DNA of 64,000 bases, taken from Physcia stellaris. Taxonomy: Eukaryota; Ascomycota; Lecanoromycetes; Caliciales; Physciaceae. Positions within the stretch are counted from its first letter, which is position 1, and the number at the start of each line of letters is the position of its first letter. Under the pieces are notes generated by a model. The model did not search any database. It was not told the DNA's origin and was given only the letters and a program-made list of their open reading frames with translations. The DNA lies in the NCBI GenBank assembly GCA_018902385.1, contig JABSSW010000043.1:62001-126000 (forward strand). The letters run 5' to 3'. Shown here one piece after another: positions 47,283-58,816 of this stretch. The position numbers were made by a program, and so were the translations under genes.

Positions 47283-49744
47283 ATGGCGGGCTTTGCCATG
47301 AGATTGTCTACAGTGGTTCCTGTACTTTTTTGCTTCTTATTGATCTTCTGTGCTTCTCCTGTACATGCGTTTGGAGCTGGCAATATAGGTAAGCCCCTTA
47401 GGATCTCACTTTCTGATTTTGCGCCTGCTGAAAGAGATCAAAAGCCTCTATATCAAAGATCGAGGGTCACAACTGGCGTCATGGAGACATCGAAGACATG
47501 CTCAAAACGGTTGCCTGCATCAAAGGCCATAAATGGACATCGATGATGATCAAACGAGTCTACTTTGGCAATTGGCTACGCGACTACAGCCAGGCGGTTG
47601 ACGTAGGCACTCTAAAAGGCATTCAGTCAGCGACCATCCGAATTCTTGTTTGGGTGCTCTCTTTCTTAGCTTTTGGTTATGCCACAGCCGAGTTTGAGGT
47701 CACCGAAGAACGACTTGGTGTTTATCGGCCTGAGGAGCACATTGATAATCCTAAGGATTATGCTGATAACGTCGATGCAAGGAAGTATGACGGAAGACTT
47801 CGACCACCAGTACAGCCTATCGAGCTTGAATCGGATCCGGAAACGGGAATGAAAAATTACATAGCTAATGAGAATCTCGGCATTGCAACAAGTGCCGGCT
47901 ACATCAAACACAGTTTTACTAGAAGCATCCACTTCGGGAGGCTTTATACTAACGGGGCCGGAAATACCAGTGGCAGGGAGGCTGATCTATGCGAAGCTCT
48001 GAGATGTCTTGGTCAAGGTCTGCATTGTCTTGAGGATTTCGGAGCTCATACCAATTACACTGAGCTTGCTCTTAGAGAATTGGGCCACAAGAACGTATTT
48101 CCACATACCGGCACGGCTACAGAACTCAATGTCCGAGGTCATCGAGTTTACCCTCTTGTTACTGGGACCTTCGGTGTTGTTGACTTTTTGCATTCAGGTA
48201 TGCTTGTGATTTCATGATCATCTGCTGGAAATCTGCTTTACATAGCTCCCAGCTAATGATTTGCAGTGCTTGGAGAGGCCCAGGACAACTTTGCCCAATC
48301 CGAAGTTGACCAAGTGAACAAAGCGCTCGGTGAGGCTCAAGCGCAGTCCAAACCATCAGGAGGTGCCCGGAGCTTTGGAGGAGGCTCGGATCAGCTTTCG
48401 AGTCTGACCAGTCTTTTGGCCCAAGTGCCTGGCGCTGGTGCTTTATCTCAACAAGCTGAGCAGCTCCAAGCGCAGTCCAACGCGCAGGAGCAAGCCAACA
48501 GTCGCGACGCTCAAACAGGAGCTCCACCTACTTTTGCCGGACCCCCAGGCACGAGTACTGGTGGCCCCGGCCCAGGGATCCCAGGTATGAGCGCTAACTT
48601 TGATCCACAAAAGACCGCCGCACAGATTTATCCTATTCTTGAGTTCAGAGACAAGGTAGTCAGAGCTATCTCAGCTACAATAGAAAAGATCCCGGGACTG
48701 GAAGCTCTGGTTGAGAAAATCACTGAAACCTTGACAATGTTCATATTATCCCTTCTCGCTCCAATCATCAGACCTATCATCAACGCCGTGTCCAAACAGC
48801 TCAAAACCGGTAGCTCTGCGGTCATCGATACGAGCGGAAAGCACCAATACGAACCATGGACCAACCCGTCGAGCAGCGACCCCACGCACAGCATGCTAAG
48901 CAAAGATCATTTCTCCAACATCCTTAACGAACCTGCCGGCCAAATCGCAGCCGCAATTCTCCAATACGTAGCGCCCCGCGTTATGTTCGCGTGGCAGCAT
49001 CCTGATGTTCCAGTTCACGAGGTCCTCAATGACGTCTCTCGAGTCTTCCACCACCCCGCCCTTCGAGAGCAAAATTGCGAACTCCACCGTAACATGTTCG
49101 ACATCGTGCAACGTTGGTCCAACGGCAATGGTCGTTCCAAACTCGACCTCCTCACATCCGAGAACGTTCGACACGGTAAGAACCATATCGGACTCGACTC
49201 CGGCCACGGCGGCGGACTATCCAGTATTCCCGGCGTTGGAAGCGTCTTCGGTGGCAGCAGTGGCGGGAAGACGGGCGGTATGCCATGGGACAAATTCAAA
49301 GATGTTGCGGGGATGAGGAGGGACGATCTTGATGCCGAGCCTCAAAGCGTGCCGGGTGCCTTTCCTGGGACGAACACAGCGTTCGATAGCACACGCCCGC
49401 CGACAGGGCCCATGATGGGCTATAATCAGAATGAGGGGCAATTTTACGGTCAGAATCCTTATGGCCAAAGCCAAGGTCCTACGCCTTATGATCAGGGCGC
49501 GCCCCCGCAACAGCTGCCTATGTACAGTCAGCCGCCTGGACCACCGGAATGGCAGCATCAAGGTGGCGGGTACGGAGGGCCCCAATCTGGAGGGCAGTTC
49601 CCACCGCAGGATTATCCACCTCAGCAGCAGCAGTTTGGTGGAATACCTCCCTATGGATATGATCCTAATGGACCACCACCTCCGGGGCAAGGGTATGGAG
49701 GGCCAGCGCCGCAGGGTGGCCAGTATTACGGTGGAGGCTATTAG
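47283..49744 (+). CDS. het-c: HET-C heterokaryon incompatibility protein homologue
   Basis: Exons 47283-47388, 47445-48197 and 48267-49744 encode 778 residues; introns are 56 and 69 nt, the first with acceptor AAAAG. A signal peptide opens the protein (LSTVVPVLFCFLLIFCASPV, then HAFGAGNIASISKIEG). The conserved body follows: KRVYFGNWLRDYSQAVDVGT, YRPEEHIDNPKDYADNVDAR, LHCLEDFGAHTNYTEL. A second region with hydrophobic helices (MFILSLLAPIIRPIINAV) comes next, and the last ~150 residues are Gly/Pro/Gln/Tyr-rich, the usual glycine-rich tail. In Neurospora this locus controls non-self recognition with pin-c; most fungi keep it as a secreted or membrane-associated protein of unclear housekeeping role. 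The variable segment that sets specificity cannot be judged from one allele. Confidence 0.93.
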
Positions 49745-50121
49745 CATCGCCTAATCTAGAAGTGCTTGAGAGCTCTCAGTACTGATTTAGACTACTCATA
49801 TGCGAAGTAGATGAGTTATCTGCTTAGTGGTGTCCTCTCAACCAAACTTTCATTGTGCATACACTTTTTCATGCCAGTGTCGAGAGGGAGATCTTAAGTA
49901 ACAAAGCAACGAGTACTTCTACTTTGAATCTAACATCCTGATGAACACATCGATCATCCAGAAAGAGTTTGGTACTTTGCGATTGAAAGCGTATTGACAC
50001 TGTCAGTGGATAACATCATGTACCGTGAACCCAGTGTCTCATCGAGGGTATCATGAACGCCTGTATCTCTAATTCGAACCACGTATTCGCCACCTCATGA
50101 CTCTTGTTTTCTAACCTACTT
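49745..50121. other. Intergenic between convergent genes
   Basis: 3' ends of het-C and of the carrier gene face each other. No gene recognised. Confidence 0.4.
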
Positions 50122-52282
50122 TCACGGTAGGGCAAGCAGACGTTTCGCATTGTCGTACACCACGTATGTAATGCTGACCGCCGGGACTACCTTGAGTAAA
50201 TTCGGGGTGATGCCTTTAAACAAACCCCTGTAGCCCTCTCCTTTGATCGTTTTCATCGTCACATCCAATATACCTGTATAGGTCGGTGGATGTATCGCGG
50301 TGCCCTGGCTTTGCAGCCTCGTCCGCAGTAGGTTGATAGGATAGACAACGGAAGCACCAAAGGCTCCAGAGAAAGCACCGATGCCAGCAGTCGCAAAGTT
50401 AGATGGTGCAGCCGATGGTGAAGACGGGTCGCAGTGGTTTCGGGTTGCGTTGCGGTTGACGAGGTACTGCTTGGAGTACTCAAAGGTAGTGAGATCGATG
50501 GCAGAGTAGGGGAACATGCCAACGAGACCCATTGGGAGACCGCGATAAAAGGAGCGGATGCCGGTGGTCTTCCACATCTTGACGGCGGTAGCAGATATCA
50601 GGGCGTTACCATGGAGGCCACCTTCGACAGTCTCGCATTGCATACGACTGGATGTAGGTTAGTCAAAAGAAAACATTAGGTTAGATGTATTTACGTACAA
50701 TTTGAGGGTGTCCAGTGGGTATATGGCGAATCTAGGTACATGTAAGTATGACTGTGCCAAGCCCTTGCAAGGAATACCCACTGAGATATCATTCCACCCA
50801 TGCCTGCAGCAAGGAATTGGGACCACGGAGCAAGGTTTTTGGGATCATCATGGCCTTCAAGCTTGGCGAACGCTCGCTTCGAGCCCTGGGCCAAATCAGC
50901 TTTTCGTAGAGTATCAAAGGAGCGTTTCGACCACCTCATATGAGCCAAATTTGATAGCTGATTCTGGCATGACCTTGAGTACATTCAGACCGTTCCCTTC
51001 AAAGTAGTCAGCACTTGTTCTAGGACAGCCAAAAGAAGGCATTACTTACCTGCGAAAAGACTGCGCATCCCTCCCATACGCCATAACTGTCTCATAGCAT
51101 CCACAAGCGGCCGGCTTGCGTGTTTTGCCGCTTGAACAGGAGCGCCTGACTTGGCCGCATTGATGGCTTGGTCCTTCCTCCCAACCTGGGCGATAAGGTA
51201 AACTTTCAGACGATCAAGAGGAGCTGTCGCCGTACGCGAGACGACGCCTGCTATGCCACCTGCAAGAAAATAGCCTGGGGAAATGACGAAACGAGTCAGT
51301 GATTTGCGCTCATCGACGGTGATATCTTCCCCCATGCCATTGGTTTCTACTGTAATGTGAACTGTCACGGATGATTGACCGTCGCTGGGGGCAGTAAAGG
51401 CGGAATGGGGCAGTATATCTCCAGGGTCCCATTGTTGCCGCCGCTCCCCTTCCGCCTGCGGACGTGTAGCCTCGTCGACAGGTATGGGTGACTCATGAAG
51501 GTGTGGGGTCTGCTGCTGTGCGCTTGACAAGTAGGGTCGGAAAAGACTGATCAAAGCTCCGAAAGGGATTTTAAGAAACTTTAGAGTACCTAAGCCTTCA
51601 ATCGTATCATCTGAGATATGTACGTCCCCCTCTGCGTTTACCGTCACCGTGGAGGAGTAATAGGAGAGAACAGCCTTGAGATTGGGGACATTGGCCGGTA
51701 TGAAAAGGAGGAAGTTTCTAACACTGTGAGCTTCTTAAATATTCCATCATCCATTCTGCTAAGCGAACCTCCATTCGTCGAAACTAATTACTCCATCGTG
51801 GTTTGTGTCGACCTCGGCGAAGAATCGATCAAGCTTAGAGCTTGGGATAATAAGCCCAGCTCGCACAAAAGCGTCTCTTAGCTCAAGTTTGTCCAATTGG
51901 CCGTTATGGTCGCGGTCAATGCTTCTAAACAATTGTGCAAGCTCTTTCTCGGTCTGCTCAACAAAGGTACGGAACTCTCAAACAAGAATTAGCCACGAAC
52001 TGGCAAGACCCTTAGCTGCGGCGTACCAGAGTATTGGATAACTTTATCGCCGTCCTTGTCTATGGCTTTGAGAACATCTTGGAGAAGACTGTCGGCGTTC
52101 TTCAAGGCTAGAGAGCAGTGAGCAAAAATCGCGCCAAGAAGTTAGAAGAACGTGCGGTGATCTATTTCTTGCAAGCCCTTTTTCAAGCCATTGGCATCCA
52201 ATTTGCCTTCATTCTTCGTGTCAAGTCTCTTCCAAAGCTTCTCTATCCTTGCTCCGCGTGCGTTCTTGTCTTCGCTCTCCAT
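50122..52282 (-). CDS. sal1: Ca2+-dependent mitochondrial ATP-Mg/phosphate carrier (SCaMC/SAL1 type)
   Basis: Eight exons: 52156-52282, 52027-52107, 51769-51976, 51050-51717, 50935-50996, 50782-50885, 50699-50731 and 50122-50647, together 602 residues. The first intron (52108-52155) is GC-AG; only that choice gives the family sequence IDHPLKNAD. The N-terminal half has EF-hands: a weak first (LDTKNEGKLDANG), then IDKDGDKVIQYSEF, IDRDHNGQLDKLEL and VDTNHDGVISFDEW. Three carrier repeats follow, with TATAPLDRLKVYLI, AIYPLDTLKFRMQ and VVYPINLLRTRLQ signatures. These carriers exchange ATP-Mg and phosphate across the inner membrane when cytosolic Ca2+ rises. Upstream in-frame-looking sequence (about 52377-52485, with LPTPEPKYGNPTDE) suggests one more 5' exon, so the true start may lie further right, across a MITE. 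Confidence 0.9.
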
Positions 52283-52549
52283 GACGGCGAGCAGGCGCGG
52301 TTGGCTATGATAGGCAATACATTGTCAGGTTAGCTTTCCGCTCCACTCATTAACGTAGACACTTCATCAGTGGGGTTTCCGTATTTGGGCTCCGGAGTGG
52401 GAAGCGAGAATGATCTCTGAAACTCGTCCGGCGAGGACTGATCAATGAGTGGGTTTATCTGTTCACGGTTACTTGCGTCACCCGTGGAGTGAGGGCTGCC
52501 TGGGGGTAGCTTCGGCTACACCCAGGTTTGAGGCGCTCAGGGGCTCCTA

Positions 52550-52876
52550 TTCTCGATTTCGAAACGCTTGCGACTCCTTGGCAATTTTTTTTTACCACAT
52601 TCCTTTCAACCTTCAATTTTCAACGCGGTAAAACTCAACAACAACGTGTTCAAAATCGTTCAAAAACAACAACGATTGTTTTGTGAATGTATGCGATCAA
52701 AACGAAGTAGAATGATGTTTCAAAGTCAATTTTTGATCGAAATGATAAAATTTGGCTCATTGAATCGGGCGAAATGTGCAATCAGGGTTAGGTTTGTGAG
52801 ATATTTGTTGGTGAGGTGCGGGGTAATGTGGGAAAAAAAGATTGCCAAGGAGTCGCAAGCGTTTTGAAATCGAGAA
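52550..52876. mobile_element. 327-bp MITE with 51-bp inverted repeats and TA duplication
   Basis: Terminal repeats of 51 bp begin TTCTCGATTTCRAAACGCTT and differ at three positions. TA is present at 52548-52549 and 52877-52878. One reading frame runs almost through the element but has no recognisable content. The central part (about 52640-52750) is AT-rich and lacks CC and GG, as in the large islands. It lies between the carrier gene and cyclin C, possibly within the carrier's 5' intron or UTR. Confidence 0.88.
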
Positions 52877-53178
52877 TACCTATCTCGGCGAAGGTCCGTG
52901 TCCTTCCGTCTCTGGCAATAATGGATGTGTGATAGGTAATACGTACTTCACCTTCATTACATAGTGAGGACGAGATCTAGAACTTCAAGGAGACTGTGCT
53001 GATACCGAGACAAAGAATGGCGATGGTGGTAGTCCAAGCTTGTGGGCCTATATTATCTTGTGATCTAAACGGTTGCATTCAGGACCCTATCTCTCATCCT
53101 TCTCTCCCCGTTTGACAATCCACAAGCCTGTTGTTCTTCTGTAGACGATTGTATCAACGCTTTTGTTGCTACTTTGCT

Positions 53179-54179
53179 ATGGCTGCAAACTTCTGGGCTT
53201 CCACTCAACGTCGGTATTGGCAATTTTCAAAAGAGCAACTGGCAGCAATTAGGGATAAGCTGGATAGCGAAGACAAGGCATTGGTACAGCAATGTCCCTT
53301 ACCAGATAGACGTCTCCTGAGCCATTTCTTCAACACGCGTAGGGTTTCGCCATCGTTGAAGGGCCATTTTCTGACTTTGCCGCATTAGAGCTCATCAAGC
53401 TTGGGAAGCGTATGTCAATCCGCCAGCAAGTAATTGCAACCGCCCAAGTATATCTTCGAAGATTCTACGTCAAAGTCCCAATCAGACAGACAAATCCATA
53501 CATAATTATGGCTACGGCCCTTTATTTGGCCTGTAAGATGGAAGAATCACCACAGCATATTCGTATTATCGTCAGCGAAGCACGTGCCGTTTGGTCAGGT
53601 AGCGAACACTTTCCGATGAAGCAACCATTGGCTGACCAACAAGACCTCATGTTGCCCGACGTTGCAAAAGTCGGAGAATTCGAGTTTTACTTGATTTCGG
53701 AAATGAACTCGCAGCTGATTGTCCATCACCCATACCGATCTTTGCAAGAACTGCAGGCGACACTAAATATGGCCCCGGACGAGACATCACTTGCCTGGTC
53801 AGTAATCAATGATCATTACATGACGGACTTGCCACTGCTCTACCCTCCTCATATCATCGCTGTGACCGCGATATTCCTCGCATTGACCTTGAAGCCGACA
53901 CAGGCTGGTCTGCAAGCAGCAGCTAGTACGGCAGCTGCACTTAGCAACACACCGCAACTCCTCAAACAGCCTTCAAGTGCAGATGCTCGATCTCCCAATA
54001 TCGCCTCCAACAAAGTACAGAACTTTGTGGCTTGGCTTGCCGAGGGCGAGGTAGACATTAAAGCAGTCGTCGATTGCTCGCAGGAGATCATATCGCTTTA
54101 CGCAATCCTTGAGGAGTATAAGGAGACCATCTGCAAAGAGCAGATCGCGGCTTACATGAAGAAAAGAGGGCTAGTCTGA
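53179..54179 (+). CDS. ssn8: Cyclin C, Mediator kinase module (SSN8)
   Basis: Exons 53179-53338 and 53389-54179 encode 316 residues; the 50-nt intron joins FFNT to QLIKLGKRM. Family marks: MAANFWASTQRRYWQFSKEQ at the start, then MSIRQQVIATAQVYLRRFY and ATALYLACKMEESPQHIR in the cyclin box, EFEFYLISEMNSQLIVHHPY, and ITVT-like helices (PHIIAVTAIFLALTLK) in the second fold. Cyclin C partners CDK8 (Ssn3) and with Med12 and Med13 represses or tunes RNA polymerase II transcription; on stress it can also promote mitochondrial fission. The length is normal. Confidence 0.93.
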
Positions 54180-54361
54180 CAGACATCACAAAATAATAAG
54201 CGCAGAGCATGGCGGCATTGCGGTATGCAATGCCAAGCTTCAAACCTCATGAGTGGCCGTTGAACCAAGCTAGACAGCCATACTTTCACGAGCAGAACCC
54301 AATTGTTCTATTCTTTGGCCAGATCATAGCAACATCCGCTTGAGACTCGTCATTGCTTGGT
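54180..54361. other. Intergenic
   Basis: Presumed cyclin C 3' region; nothing else was recognised. Confidence 0.35.
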
Positions 54362-54591
54362 CACGACTCGCCACGGGCAAAACTGAGTGCCGATGTCATC
54401 CCTATACTACTGCTCACATTGTCACAAGGTCACTCAACCAAGAATCATCAAACACTATTCCTGCTTGGGCAAACGTTGAGTCAGAAATCCTTTCATATCA
54501 CGTGGGGTTTTGAATCTCAAGGACGGGTAACTTTGTTCTAATGAATTGTTCATGTCTTGAATCAGCACTCGGCTTTTTTCCGGGCTGTGTG
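54362..54591. mobile_element. MITE family A, most diverged copy
   Basis: About 230 bp. Similarity to the copy at 16399 is limited to the left end (ACTCGCCACGGGCAAAACTG versus the family terminus), the block CATATCA..., GGACGGGTAA and the right end with GCACTCGGC..CCGGGC. Boundaries are approximate. Confidence 0.5.
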
Positions 54592-54705
54592 CACGTACAG
54601 CTCTACGGATCAAGAACACGAAGGGTATATGTCTAGGCAAAATGAGCTTTTATGCCCAGTGATCACTAACTTTCTCAGCATGACTCCTGTATGATAGAAT
54701 GACGC

Positions 54706-55439
54706 CTACATTATCCAGCATTCATAATGAGTGGCAAACCCAATGAACAGAACAATAAGGAGTACGATCGTAATGGTCCGGTGCATAGCACCCCTCCTTG
54801 GCCCAGCGGGCAACTCCATTATATTCTGTCCTTTGCGGACAGTTGACGTCTTATGCTCAAAATAAATAACATCGTCTGTCTCCAAAGCCGTCTGGTCTGA
54901 ATCTCTTTGCGTCTTTGTAGTTCGGGAAGACTGGTATGTTGGATTCGATGAGGGACGGTGCGAGCATAGGAGTTTCTCCTCGCAAGGTTGAGAGGGACAT
55001 GGTCCGTTCAAGGTGCCATCAATGAGAGCAGTAGCTACTAATGACCGTCAGCTTGGAAATAAATAGGATGTTCTCGAAAGTTACCAAATGCTTGGAGAGT
55101 TTTGTTCGCAATAGCTTGAGCTTCAGCCTCATTTTTTGCGTGCAGGCTGAAGCTTTGGCCTTGCTCCTCGTCGCACTTCTCTTGCTCTTCAGTCCAAGAC
55201 GCAAGACCTCGCAATACGCCAACGTCGAATGGTGTTGGATGGGCAAGATGCGAATCTTCGAAACAAGATGAGAGGCTGGACATACAAGAGCTGGTCGAGT
55301 CTGAGCCAGCTACTCCTTTCACGGTATCCGTATGCTGGCTTAACCTGATGGCCGATGTTTCATTGGTTCGTTGATGCGTTATCACACCTCTTGTAAGAAA
55401 GTCGGGGTCCTCCACGTCCGATAAACATAGAGGTGCCAT
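54706..55439 (-). CDS. Hypothetical tail-anchored protein, 228 aa
   Basis: Exons 55085-55439 and 54706-55037 join in frame (G plus TA) through a 47-nt GT-AG intron. The product is acidic and polar, then ends in one hydrophobic segment (TITIVLLIVLFIGFATHYE) only six residues from the C-terminus, typical of a tail anchor or single-pass membrane protein. I do not recognise the family. Codon-like sequence continues upstream on the same strand (55440-56200), so this may be only the 3' part of a longer gene; the ATG at 55439 is the first usable one in this frame. Confidence 0.55.
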
Positions 55440-57308
55440 TCTTGATGTGCTATCTCGTCCGTTAACGCTTCAGGGTCGTCTGCAGCCAGAAGTGGTTCGA
55501 TGGATAGAATGAAACTATATGAAGCGTGTCAAGTGCTGTCTTGTCGTCAAGTCTTGACGCCGACCTAGAACAAAGTCGGTAGACAAAGGTACCGTGAACT
55601 GTTTGCAATCTTCTCGCGCTGCTCGGCGCGGTTTTTAGTAAGTGACCACAATAGGTTCACCGAATCTGGGTGTAGACACGCCTACCCGGTTGTGGCCATT
55701 CATCAAAAACCGCGCTGAGTATAGGTCAGGTTTCTCTTGGTGCTTCGCTTTACGTCGTACGTTTGTAAAAGGATGCAGGCCGCTTGCAAAATCCTCTTCA
55801 GAATCTGACGAGGAAAGGATGATTATCAGTATGCTAAGGAATCACCCCGAGGCTCAAGAGCACCAACCTTGTCGATACGGAGCAAAGTGGGAACCGTCAC
55901 GCCATGAGGAGAAAAAGCCAAGCCTCCGCTGAAAGGAAGTAATGGAATCCTCGAGCTACTCAGAGTACTGGGGAAAAGATACCAGTTTCATTGAGATGAG
56001 GAGATCATGGAGGGTGGGGAACCGCTGGGCTCTAACGCCAAAAAGACCACCAGCCTTTGGGAGATTGAAGACCCCCTCGTCATCCTATGCGGATTCCAGG
56101 TACTATGATATGCGGAGGATGCAGAGAAGGAGTCTCTTCATGCGGCCCTTTAGATTTCGGAGAATAAATCTCTCCAACAACTGTTGGGATGCAGCAAGAT
56201 GACTCCATGGAACCAATCAGTTACCGGCATCAGCCAGGTTTGACAGCTGGAACAACGGTGACGGAAACAGCTATAGCCCGGCGAATAATAACACAGCAAG
56301 CATGCAGGACCAGGAAGGCTGCGTGTAACATCGGACACGCCTAGGTACTGACGAACTCATCCCCAAGCACCAACGAACTCAAGCGGTCCTGCGGCTTTCC
56401 AGACGCAGGAACTGGAAGTGAAGCCCGCACCGTTATATATCTAGATCCTCCACCGCTCATCTCCAGCGATTTTGAGACGATCTCGTTACAGATTTTCTTT
56501 TTCCTGATTCCCCTAATTGCGCTGTTGCTATTACGCGTTTCTCGAGGATGAAGCTTACGGTGGAGAGGTGCTTGACTGAAAAGGGGCATGCGGCAACGCC
56601 GTAAATGGTCTTATGCATGGATCTCGAGGCTGAGAACTTCTCAGATAGTGTCCCAGGAGTCGTTCGATCGATAGCCCACTAATTACGCTTTAAAAGCTCT
56701 CGTGAGAAACTACGACGCAGGAATTTCTGCATAAAGTCCCTTGATTTATTGGAATGGTCTACAGCCGCAGATTTTCGAGAGACGATCTACCTTGGATGTG
56801 CCCCTTAATGATCCTATTGACTATCCCCTACCTGCGGGAATAACCCAATCGCTACTGTCTGCAGACTTTTACTGCTGGTCCTGCGCCGTTTCGGATGCAA
56901 GCAAGAGTGGCAAGCTTTTATCGAATCGTTCGGTCCATCTCGCATGCACAGCTAGACTTGCCTAGCAGCCGCAGCTGAAAGTGACCGAGAATGCGAACTT
57001 CGTCGCTTTCCGTCCATCAAGATCATAATCCGGTCACCTTCTGACATAAACGAGGACCGATCTTGGTTGATCACATTTACAGGTGTTTGGGATGTCACAT
57101 CTGCCTGTGATTTGGAATCAGCTCTGGAAGTGACGTCTGCCCCCCATGGGACTACGGTACGGATGTCATTTGTTCATGCCGACTCTGCACTCAAGTATTA
57201 TATGACCCAATCGTGACTCTTTGAAATCACATGACTTTAGCGCCGACAACAGCTGCGTCAGGGACTTGAGATCCGCACTCCATTATTTGCGCTTCTAGGC
57301 CTCAACTG
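55440..57308. other. Gap with possible minus-strand exons
   Basis: On the minus strand, segments such as SARFLMNGHNRVGVSTPRFG (about 55.7 kb) and IPLLPFSGGLAFSPHGVTVP (about 55.9 kb) have protein-like composition. They could be upstream exons of the gene ending at 54706, but I could not phase the splice sites. From 56.3 to 57.3 kb nothing is recognised. Confidence 0.35.
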
Positions 57309-58586
57309 CTAGGGCACGATCATGCCATCGAATCGTACGAGGCAAGCAGCACTTGACAGCGCTTCCCTGACCAATCTCCTTCGATGCCGACTTGCGACTC
57401 TCAGCTCATTTCGGCCCTTTACCCTTCGCTTCGTTCTCCCCAGTTCTCTCACAAACACACTGACGACACCTTCCGTGGCACCCTCCTTTCCATCCTCGAA
57501 CCCCGGGCTAATCGCAACGGCCAAGTACTTCCCATCTCCGGAAAAGCTCAGAGCGGCAACACTCGCCGCATACTTCTGATACTGCCTTATTCTCCGTTTC
57601 GCAACTCCATCCCACAATGCCACAAACCCATCTCCGCCTCCGCTAGCGAACGTCCCATGAACAGGATGAAACGCTAATGCGTTGACGGGGTAGACGATGT
57701 CTACGCCCTCGGGGGAAGACTGGCGGTGGCACTTGAAAGCGTATTTTCGTGATTGAGATGCTTCTGAGGGATCAAACCATTCCACTGCGACACGCCCTTC
57801 GATGCTGGAGCTTGCATATCCGGCGTCATTAGGCATGCACGCTACAGCGCGCGTCATGAATTTTAGCGAGCTTTCCCGGCGTTGCCATGGCTCGATTGAC
57901 AGGATTGGATATTCATCCGAAGAGGCAATCTGCGCGTTTTTGGCGGACTCAGATGCCAGTTGCGCGAGATCGTAGATGTGAAGAGCGCGGGAGGCCATGG
58001 CTACTACTAGCTTCGTTGCCGTAAGGGAGAGAGAGAATGGTTTGGAGGGTAACGTGACGGATGTCGGCGACTGTGAGGGCGATTGAGGGTGATGGATATG
58101 CAGTGTCGAGTCCCAAGAGGCTGATATTAGGAGTTTGTGCGCCGAGCTGTAGACTACGCACTTGACACCCTTCCCATGGGTAGAAAGCGTCGTTTGGACG
58201 CCGCTCTGAAGGTCGATTCTGCACCATCCATTAGCCATGCAAATGTCCCTAAGAACAAAGGATAGGTATGGAGGAAACTCAGGCATACCTCCGCACAGCC
58301 CAGTCTAGGCCCCCTGTGAAAGCCTCGTCGTCCCCTTCCCCGAAACAAACATCAAGCACCGGAGCATGATACTCGTAATTGCGAAGTAGGCGGCCACCGG
58401 CTTCCGTTGTGTCATATAGATAGACGTTCTTGTCCCATGATGCTACGAGTAGCCTGAGAGCGGCGGGCGCGAATTGGATAGAGGAGATGGCATCGGTAGG
58501 TGGGGAGGCTAGCTCGTGCTGTGCTGCACGAATTATTAGCTGAGTCACAAGAAGGGTGAGTGGGCAAAGTACGAACTGTTACTCAT
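57309..58586 (-). CDS. bub3: Spindle checkpoint WD40 protein BUB3
   Basis: Exons 58583-58586, 58289-58523 and 57309-58218. The first exon is only ATGA; its splice to CACAGCACGAG gives MTQHELASPPTDAISSIQFA, the expected Bub3 start, through a 59-nt intron with a CTAAT branch site. WD-type repeats run through the protein (RLLVASWDKNVYLYD, VLDVCFGEGDDEAFTGGLDW, FHPVHGTFASGGGDGFVALW). As written the frame yields 382 residues, but the last ~42 are foreign to the family. At a GGGG run (plus-strand C at 57438-57441) the other frame reads GENEAKGKGPK and stops, the usual Bub3 ending. Either one base is missing here by mutation or by sequencing error. Bub3 binds phosphorylated MELT repeats with Bub1 or Mad3 at kinetochores. 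Confidence 0.9.
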
Positions 58587-58816
58587 CCTGTCCTCTTTAC
58601 GCAGTGAAAAGATTTCCAAGTTCTTGTTTACGGATGCGAGTACTCTGTGCGGCTCAATCAACAATTTTCCGCCGCGCCAAGCCCGCCCCTCCGCTCTCCA
58701 TCACCGTTGCACCCCATCCGCCAGACCACCACCCCTCCTTTCACCTTTTCACCCACTCTCTCCACTATTGGTCTGCTCCTCTCGCCTTCCCGTCAAAAGT
58801 GCGTCTTCTCCGGCCA
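58587..58816. promoter_or_regulatory. Divergent promoter of BUB3 and GPN2
   Basis: 230 bp between start codons on opposite strands; the half next to GPN2 is pyrimidine-rich on the plus strand. No defined element recognised. Confidence 0.5.

Noticed and set aside
52568-52867. 99-codon open frame inside the 327-bp MITE
   Set aside because: It includes both inverted repeats and has no recognisable domain; best explained by lack of stops in a short AT-rich core.
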